A stretch of DNA of 64,000 nt, from positions 1 to 64,000 of the forward strand of contig NZ_BPIG01000001.1 in the NCBI RefSeq assembly GCF_026003995.1. Direction: 5' to 3'. Source of the DNA: Tepidiforma sp. (GTDB lineage Bacteria; Chloroflexota; Dehalococcoidia; Tepidiformales; Tepidiformaceae). Below, one piece after another: positions 58,484 to 64,000 of this stretch (positions within the stretch are counted from its first letter, which is position 1; each line of letters starts with the position of its first letter). The notes beneath the pieces are model-generated. The model saw only the letters and a program-made list of their open reading frames with translations, searched no databases and was not told where the DNA came from. Made by a program: the position numbers and the translations under genes.

Positions 58484-58921
58484 TCAGAACACCAGCGGCG
58501 GCGCCGGCGTCTCACCGCCCGCGTTCCCGGGCCGCGCCTCCGCGGTCTGGCCGGCCGGCTCGCCGGCTCCCGCCGCCGCCTGCTCGCTCACCTGCGGGGC
58601 AGCCAGCGCCTGGCTCGCCTCAGCTTCGGCGGCGCGGAAATTCGCATCGAGTTCAGCCAGCCCCTGGTTCAGCTTCGCCTGCTCCTCGCGCAGCGTCTTC
58701 TGCGCCAGGTCGAGCTCCCCGCGCATCGTCCGGTACTGCTCGTCGAGGTAATCGATCTCGTCCCGGAACTCATCCCGCACTGCGCGCGCGTACATTTGCA
58801 TCTGCCGCACCGCCCGCCCGATCTGGTACGCCATCTGCGGCAGCCGCTCAGGCCCCACCACCACCAGCAGCAGGACGAGGATGAGCAGCAACTCCTGGTA
58901 GCCGATGCCCAGGAACTCCAC
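58484..58921 (-). CDS. Sec-independent translocase TatA/TatB family protein
   Basis: MEFLGIGYQELLLILVLLLVVVGPERLPQMAYQIGRAVRQMQ. Confidence 0.9.
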   Translation of the reverse strand: MEFLGIGYQELLLILVLLLVVVGPERLPQMAYQIGRAVRQMQMYARAVRDEFRDEIDYLDEQYRTMRGELDLAQKTLREEQAKLNQGLAELDANFRAAEAEASQALAAPQVSEQAAAGAGEPAGQTAEARPGNAGGETPAPPLVF

Positions 58922-58969
58922 GCGTCCCTCCCCGGGGGGCGGACCCGCGCCCCGGACGGCGCGGGCGCC

Positions 58970-59230
58970 TTACTTGTCTTCGACTCCGTGGTCCTTCAAG
59001 TAGTCTACGGCGTCCTGCACGGTCACGATCTTTTCCGCGTCTTCATCGCTGATCTCGAGCCCGTTCACGTCGTTCGCGAACTCCTCCTCGAGCGACATGA
59101 TCAGCTCGACGAGGTCCAGCGAGTCGGCGTTCAGGTCGTCCACAAACGACGCGCTGGGGACGACCTCGTCCTCCTCCACGCCGAGCTGCTCGACCACGAT
59201 TTTCCGAACACGTTCGAATACGGTTGCCAC
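58970..59230 (-). CDS. acpP: Acyl carrier protein
   Basis: [53 protein letters not shown] attachment site; GTG start. Confidence 0.96.
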   Translation of the reverse strand: MATVFERVRKIVVEQLGVEEDEVVPSASFVDDLNADSLDLVELIMSLEEEFANDVNGLEISDEDAEKIVTVQDAVDYLKDHGVEDK

Positions 59231-59252
59231 GGTCCTGGTTTCTCCTCGGGAT

Positions 59253-59768
59253 TTACGATTGCTGGGTAGGGTCCGTTGTCGTTCTTGACTCGCGGCCTGC
59301 CGGCTCTTCACCGCTCCGACCCGGGCCGTCTGCCGGCCCCCGGAGCCGTTCGCTGACCGTCCGCAGGACGCCGTTCACGAAGCTCGGCGAGGTGTCGCCT
59401 CCGTAGCGATGCGCGAGTTCGACCGCCTCGTTGATGACCGCAGCGACCGGCGCAGCGTCGTCCGAGACGAGTTCCCATATTGCAAGCCGCAGGATGTTGC
59501 GGTCAACGATGGCCAGCGTGCTCACCGGGTACTTCGGCGCCGCCGCCTGGATCTGCCGGTCGAGCTCCGGCCGCATCGCCTGCACCCCTTCGATGGCGGC
59601 GATGCCCCGCCGCTCCCACTCCTCCCCGCGGAGCGCCGGCCGCTTCTCGCGCTCTTCCCGGAGCCGACGGCGGAACGCCGCCTCCGGCGGGTGGCCCGAG
59701 GTTTCGCCTTCGTAGAGCGCTTCGAGGGTGAGCTGCCGGATGAGGCGGTGCGGGCTGACGGCGGTCAC
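59253..59768 (-). CDS. nusB: Transcription antitermination factor NusB
   Basis: [10 protein letters not shown]...[52 protein letters not shown]. Confidence 0.93.
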   Translation of the reverse strand: MTAVSPHRLIRQLTLEALYEGETSGHPPEAAFRRRLREEREKRPALRGEEWERRGIAAIEGVQAMRPELDRQIQAAAPKYPVSTLAIVDRNILRLAIWELVSDDAAPVAAVINEAVELAHRYGGDTSPSFVNGVLRTVSERLRGPADGPGRSGEEPAGRESRTTTDPTQQS

Positions 59769-60514
59769 GCCATCACCATACCGCCATCCACGTGAATGCA
59801 CTGCCCCGTGATGTACGCCGCGCCGTCCCCCGCGAGGAACGCGACCAGCGGCGCCACCTCCTCCGGGCCGGCCAGCCGCCCCAGCGGAATCTGCGACTTC
59901 GCCCACGCCACCGCCTGCTCCGTCATCCCCTGGATGATGTCCGTCTCGATGAAGCCCGGCGCGACCGCGTTCACCGTCACGCCCCGCGAGGCCACCTCCC
60001 GCGCCAGCGCCCGCGTGAAGCCGATGAGTCCCGCCTTCGCCGCCGCGTAGTTCGCCTGCCCCGCATTCCCCATCACGCCGACCACGCTCGTGATGTTGAT
60101 CACCCGCCCGGCTTTCGACCGGAGCAGCGGCCGCATCGCCGCCCGCGTCACGAGGAACGCCCCGCGCAGGTTCACCTGGTGGACCGCGTCCCAGTCGTCG
60201 TCGCTCATTCGCATCAGCAGGCCGTCGCGCGTGATGCCGGCGTTGTTCACGAGGATGTCGAGCCCGCCGAACCGCTCCGCGGCCGCCTTCACCATGGCGG
60301 CCGCCTCATCGGCGTTCGCTACGTCGCCGCCGACCGCGAATGCATCGCCGCCGAGCGCCCGGATCTCCGCGGCGACCTCTTCGGCCAGCGCGCCGTTCGA
60401 ACGGTAGTTCACCGCCACCCTGGCCCCGCGCCGCCCCAGTTCGAGGCAGATTGCCCGGCCGATGCCCCGGCTGCCGCCGGTCACCAGCGCCGCCCGGCCG
60501 TCCAGCTCACCCAT
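59765..60514 (-). CDS. fabG: 3-oxoacyl-ACP reductase FabG
   Basis: ALVTGGSRGIGRAICLEL; NNAGITRDGLLMRM; NYAAAKAGLIGFTRALA; HVDGGMVM. Confidence 0.95.
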   Translation of the reverse strand: MGELDGRAALVTGGSRGIGRAICLELGRRGARVAVNYRSNGALAEEVAAEIRALGGDAFAVGGDVANADEAAAMVKAAAERFGGLDILVNNAGITRDGLLMRMSDDDWDAVHQVNLRGAFLVTRAAMRPLLRSKAGRVINITSVVGVMGNAGQANYAAAKAGLIGFTRALAREVASRGVTVNAVAPGFIETDIIQGMTEQAVAWAKSQIPLGRLAGPEEVAPLVAFLAGDGAAYITGQCIHVDGGMVMA

Positions 60515-61490
60515 CGGGCAGCTGCACCCGCACCGACGCCGCATCGTTGACGTTGATGCAGGTCGATTTCCGCAGCATCCGCTTGATGATCGCGGTCAGC
60601 ACCCGCCCCGGTCCGAACTCGATGAACGTCTCGATGCCCTGTTCGCCGAGGAACTCGACCGTCCGGCTCCACTGCACGGGCCGGCAGACCTGGTCGACCA
60701 GCTCGTGCCGGATCGCCAGTTCGTCCTGCGTCGGCGTCGCCGTCACGTTCAGCACCACCGGCACCGCCGGGTCGGCCAGCGAGGCTGTCGCGACCGGCTG
60801 CACCATGCCGTCGGCCGCCGGCCGCATGAGCGAACTGTGGAACGCACCGCTCACGCTCAGCGGGATGACCTTCACCGCGCCGCGCGCCTTGGCGTAATCC
60901 AGCGCGCGCACCACCGCTTCGCGCCGCCCGCCGATGACCACCTGGCCCGGCGCGTTGACGTTGCAGACCTCGGCGCCCGCCTCCCGGCAGATCTCTTCGC
61001 AGTCGGTCAGGTCGAGCCCCAGCACGGCGGCCATCGTCCCGGGGTTTTTCTCCCCCGCCGCCTGCATCAGCTCGCCGCGCGTCCGCAGCAGGCGGATCGC
61101 CTCGTCGAACGGCAGCGCGCCGGCCGCCACCAGCGCCGAGTACTCGCCGAGCGAGTGCCCGGCCACGAACGCCGGCCGCTCCAGCAGCTTCGGCGAGACC
61201 TCCGTGGCGACTTTCAGCAGTGCGAGGCTCGTGACCGCGATCGCCGGCTGCGCGTTCTTCGTCTGCTGCAGCTCGTCCTCCGGCCCTTCGAAGCAGAGCC
61301 GGCTCAGCCGGAACCCGAGAATCTCATCGGCGCGGTCGTACAGTTCGCGCGCCGAGGGGAACTGCTCGTAGAGGTCTTTGCCCATGCCGACGGCCTGGGC
61401 ACCCTGGCCCGGGAACACGAACGCCCGGTCCTTGCGAACCGGGTCGCTGTAGATGAGGAACGGTTCCAGGGCCGTCGCTCCGAAAGTTAG
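60507..61490 (-). CDS. fabD: Malonyl-CoA:ACP transacylase FabD (start codon uncertain)
   Basis: AFVFPGQGAQAVGMGKDL; AGHSLGEYSALVAAGAL; SGAFHSSLM; no ATG/TTG and only an in-motif GTG near expected N-terminus. Confidence 0.9.
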   Translation of the reverse strand, partial: LTFGATALEPFLIYSDPVRKDRAFVFPGQGAQAVGMGKDLYEQFPSARELYDRADEILGFRLSRLCFEGPEDELQQTKNAQPAIAVTSLALLKVATEVSPKLLERPAFVAGHSLGEYSALVAAGALPFDEAIRLLRTRGELMQAAGEKNPGTMAAVLGLDLTDCEEICREAGAEVCNVNAPGQVVIGGRREAVVRALDYAKARGAVKVIPLSVSGAFHSSLMRPAADGMVQPVATASLADPAVPVVLNVTATPTQDELAIRHELVDQVCRPVQWSRTVEFLGEQGIETFIEFGPGRVLTAIIKRMLRKSTCINVNDAASVRVQLPDG

Positions 61491-61681
61491 TCGAGCTCCG
61501 GTTCGGGCAGCTGAATCACTTCCCGCCCCCGGTAGGTCCCGCAGATCGGGCACGCGTGGTGCGCCAGCCGGGGAGCCTTGCACCGCGGACAATCGATGAT
61601 GTGCGGCATCCGGATCTTCAGATGCGAGCGGCGCTTCCCCTGGCGCGAAGCTGCGTATTTCCGCTTGGGCAGCGGCGGCAT
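61487..61681 (-). CDS. rpmF: 50S ribosomal protein L32
   Basis: MPPLPKRKYAASRQGKRRSHLKI...CPRCKAPRLAHHACPICGTYRGREVI. Confidence 0.96.
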   Translation of the reverse strand: MPPLPKRKYAASRQGKRRSHLKIRMPHIIDCPRCKAPRLAHHACPICGTYRGREVIQLPEPELD

Positions 61682-61701
61682 AGCGGCTCTCCTTCAGGTC
61701 G

Positions 61702-62208
61702 TTACCCATGCTTCCGAGGTTGCAGTGTGAGCAGCCCCGCCCATCGCGGGTCGATCGGTGCGCGCTCGCACTGGCAGGTTTCCATGCCGAGGTCCGTCCC
61801 GCATTCGGGGCACAGCCCCGGGCAGTCCGGCCGACACAGCGGCTGCATGGCAGCCGCCATCACCGTATATTGCCGGACCGCCTCACTAATGTCGATCTCG
61901 TTGTCCAGCCCGATGAGGAACGTGTCCTCGTCCTCCCCTTCGATCGGTTCGACCCAGTGCCCGTCCACCAGGTCCACCTGCTGCCGGTAGAACTCCTCGA
62001 ACGCCACCGTCTCCGGGTACGCGAACGCCACCAGGCAGCGGCTGCACTGCGCCTCGATGAGCACATCCGCCCGGCACCGGACCAGCACACCCCGCGGCAC
62101 CCGCACCAGCTCCACGCTCCCCCGGTGGACCGGCTCCTCCGGCTCGATGACGTGGCGCCGGCTCGCGCCGACCTCCGATTTCAGCAGCCCCGCAACGTTG
62201 AAGCGCAT
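61702..62208 (-). CDS. DUF177 (YceD-like) protein
   Basis: CSRCLVAFAYPETVAFEEFY...GLCPECGTDLG; upstream of rpmF, typical context. Confidence 0.9.
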   Translation of the reverse strand: MRFNVAGLLKSEVGASRRHVIEPEEPVHRGSVELVRVPRGVLVRCRADVLIEAQCSRCLVAFAYPETVAFEEFYRQQVDLVDGHWVEPIEGEDEDTFLIGLDNEIDISEAVRQYTVMAAAMQPLCRPDCPGLCPECGTDLGMETCQCERAPIDPRWAGLLTLQPRKHG

Positions 62209-62426
62209 CCCTCCGCCCCCTCCTGTGGTCCTTCCTCTCATTGAACCCCATTTCGCAGCGCCCCGGTAGGTTCGCCACCGCGGCGGCGGATGCCGCACGC
62301 CATAACTCCCTGACTTTCGTGATGATTCGGCCAAAATGCCGCCCCGCCCGTTGAGCGGCGCCAGCGGCCACCCTAGGCTGTTGCCCCGGGGCTTTGCCGT
62401 TACGGTTAGCCTGCCCCGGATGGCCC

Positions 62427-63125
62427 ATGTCGCTCATCACCGACGTCCGCACGCTCCAGGAAATCGACGACGAGGCCGCCTCCCTCGAATCCGCCCTCGC
62501 CGAGGTCGAAGCCCGCCTCGCCCGCTCCGAGGCGCTGGAAGCCGCCGAAGCCGCCTTCGCCGCCGCCGATACCGCCTTCCAGGAGGTCCGCCGCGCCCAG
62601 CGCGACCTCGAAGCGTCCGTCGCCGCCCTTACCGCGAAAATCGTCCCCGAAGAGACCCGCCTCTACGACGGCTCCGTCCGCAACCCGAAGGAGCTCACCG
62701 CCATCCAGCACGAGGTCGAGCACCTCAAGAGCCAGCGCAGCGGCCTCGAAGACCGGCTCCTCGAGGTGATGGAGGCGTTCGAGGCCGCGTCCGCGGCCCG
62801 CGCTGCCGCCGAGGCCGACCTCGCCGCCGCCCGCCGCGCCCGCGCCGCAGACGTCGAAGCGCTCGAGACGAAGCGCGCCGACCTCGCGGCTCGCCTCGCC
62901 GATGCCCGCGCCCGCCGCGACGCCCAGGCGGCGCGCATCCCGCCGTCCGCCCTCCGCCTCTACGACGATATCCGCCGCCGCCGCGGCCATGCCGTCGCCC
63001 GCATCCAGGGCTCCAGCTGCACCGGCTGCCGCGTCGCCATCCCCGAAAGCATCCGCCGAAAGACCTTCGACCCGGAAGCGCTCGCCCAGTGCCCCAACTG
63101 CGAACGCATCCTCTACGTCGGGTAG
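62427..63125 (+). CDS. Coiled-coil/C4 zinc-ribbon protein (CT398-like)
   Basis: Long coiled-coil followed by CTGCRVAIPESIRRKTFDPEALAQCPNCERILYV. Confidence 0.88.
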   Translation: MSLITDVRTLQEIDDEAASLESALAEVEARLARSEALEAAEAAFAAADTAFQEVRRAQRDLEASVAALTAKIVPEETRLYDGSVRNPKELTAIQHEVEHLKSQRSGLEDRLLEVMEAFEAASAARAAAEADLAAARRARAADVEALETKRADLAARLADARARRDAQAARIPPSALRLYDDIRRRRGHAVARIQGSSCTGCRVAIPESIRRKTFDPEALAQCPNCERILYVG

Positions 63126-63131
63126 GCGCCC

Positions 63132-64000
63132 GTGCAGGCCATCGGCTACTTCTCTGCCTCCGCCCGCCGCAACGGTCAGAAGCGCAGCATCGGCGAGCAG
63201 AACCGCGCCTTCCTCGATTTCTGCCAGCGCTCCGGGTACGAGGTCGCCGCAACCTTCGCCGACCCTGATGAGGCGTCATCCGCCGGCTTCGACCAGCTCC
63301 TCGAGTTCCTCCAGCGGCCCGGCCGGACGTTCACCGTCGTCGTCATCGATGCCCTCTCCGCCCTCGGGCCGGACCTCGGCGCGGCCGCCCTCCGCCTCCT
63401 CGAACTCGAGCACGGCGGCGCGACCGTCCTCCTCGCCCACAACGGCAGCGAAGCCTTCAAGGCGCTCGTCGATACCTGGGCCGAGCGCGGCGAAGGCACA
63501 CCGATCTCCGAACGCGTCCGCTCCGCCATGCGCCGCAAAGCCGTCCGCGGCGAAGTCCTCGGCCGGCCGCCCTACGGCTATCGCGTCGGCCCCCGCCGCC
63601 GCCTCGAGCTCGTCCCCGAAGAGGCCGTCGTCGTCCGCTACATCTTCCGCCTCTACCTCGGTGAGAACCTCGGCATCCGGAAGATCGCCGGCCGCCTCAA
63701 CGAAGAGAACATCCCCACCCGCCGCGGCGGCCGCTGGAGCATGGTCACCGTCCGCGACATCCTCCGGAACCGGGCCTACCTCGGCCACTACTCCCGCTTC
63801 GGCACCACCGTCACTGGCAGCCACCCCGCCCTCGTCTCGCCCGAGGACTTCCGCCGCGTGCAGGACCGCCTCCAGTCCCGCCACGCCCCGGCCCGCCAGC
63901 GGAGCGTCACGCCCTTCCTGCTCTCCGGCCTCGTCTACTGCGCCCGCTGCGGCAACAAGATGATCGGCGTCAGCCGGCGCCAGTCCTGGCTCACGCGCTC
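63132..64000 (+). CDS. Serine-recombinase family protein with degenerate catalytic motif, truncated at window edge
   Basis: Translated from GTG 63132: VQAIGYFSASARRNGQKRSIGEQNRAFLDFCQ...Recombinase domain GRPPYGYRVG...IFRLYLGENLGIRKIAGRLNEENIPTRRGGRWSMVTVRDILRNRAYLG; zinc ribbon CARCGNKM. Confidence 0.85.
   Translation, partial: MQAIGYFSASARRNGQKRSIGEQNRAFLDFCQRSGYEVAATFADPDEASSAGFDQLLEFLQRPGRTFTVVVIDALSALGPDLGAAALRLLELEHGGATVLLAHNGSEAFKALVDTWAERGEGTPISERVRSAMRRKAVRGEVLGRPPYGYRVGPRRRLELVPEEAVVVRYIFRLYLGENLGIRKIAGRLNEENIPTRRGGRWSMVTVRDILRNRAYLGHYSRFGTTVTGSHPALVSPEDFRRVQDRLQSRHAPARQRSVTPFLLSGLVYCARCGNKMIGVSRRQSWLTR

Overview
64 kb, high-GC, almost fully coding bacterial chromosomal window. Gene content and style look like a thermophilic Chloroflexota/Tepidiforma-type genome; that placement is inference. 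Main blocks: (1) SUF Fe-S operon on the minus strand (sufR-C-B-D-Rieske-S-U-T) with a recognisable SufR-type operator; (2) a complete dcw cluster on the plus strand (mraZ-rsmH-ftsL-ftsI-murF-mraY-murD-ftsW-murG-murC-murB-ddl-ftsQ-ftsA-ftsZ); (3) a long minus-strand housekeeping run (queA, rlmN, fmt, SBP, secG, yvcK, gatB, accDA fusion, ftsK, rnj, UDG, tatC/tatA, acpP, nusB, fabG, fabD, rpmF, DUF177). No rRNA, tRNA, CRISPR array or insertion sequence was recognised. Observations most worth checking: a c-di-AMP (ydaO/yuaA-like) riboswitch upstream of a membrane glycosyltransferase; a SufR CAAC-N6-GTTG operator overlapping the suf promoter; a bacterial homologue of the tRNA-queuosine mannosyltransferase QTMAN/GTDC1 (DUF3524) in the same window as queA; an unassigned structured RNA candidate immediately 3' of ftsZ with complementary hairpin loops; a family-4 UDG with a C-terminal beta-clamp-like QIPLF motif; a serine recombinase whose catalytic arginines appear replaced; and a low-GC secreted-protein gene broken by a G8 tract and a 20-bp tandem duplication. 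Frame disruptions cluster in sufD, 14.8-17.4 kb and 26.15-28.2 kb. They hit essential genes and most likely reflect assembly or sequencing indels, which limits interpretation there.
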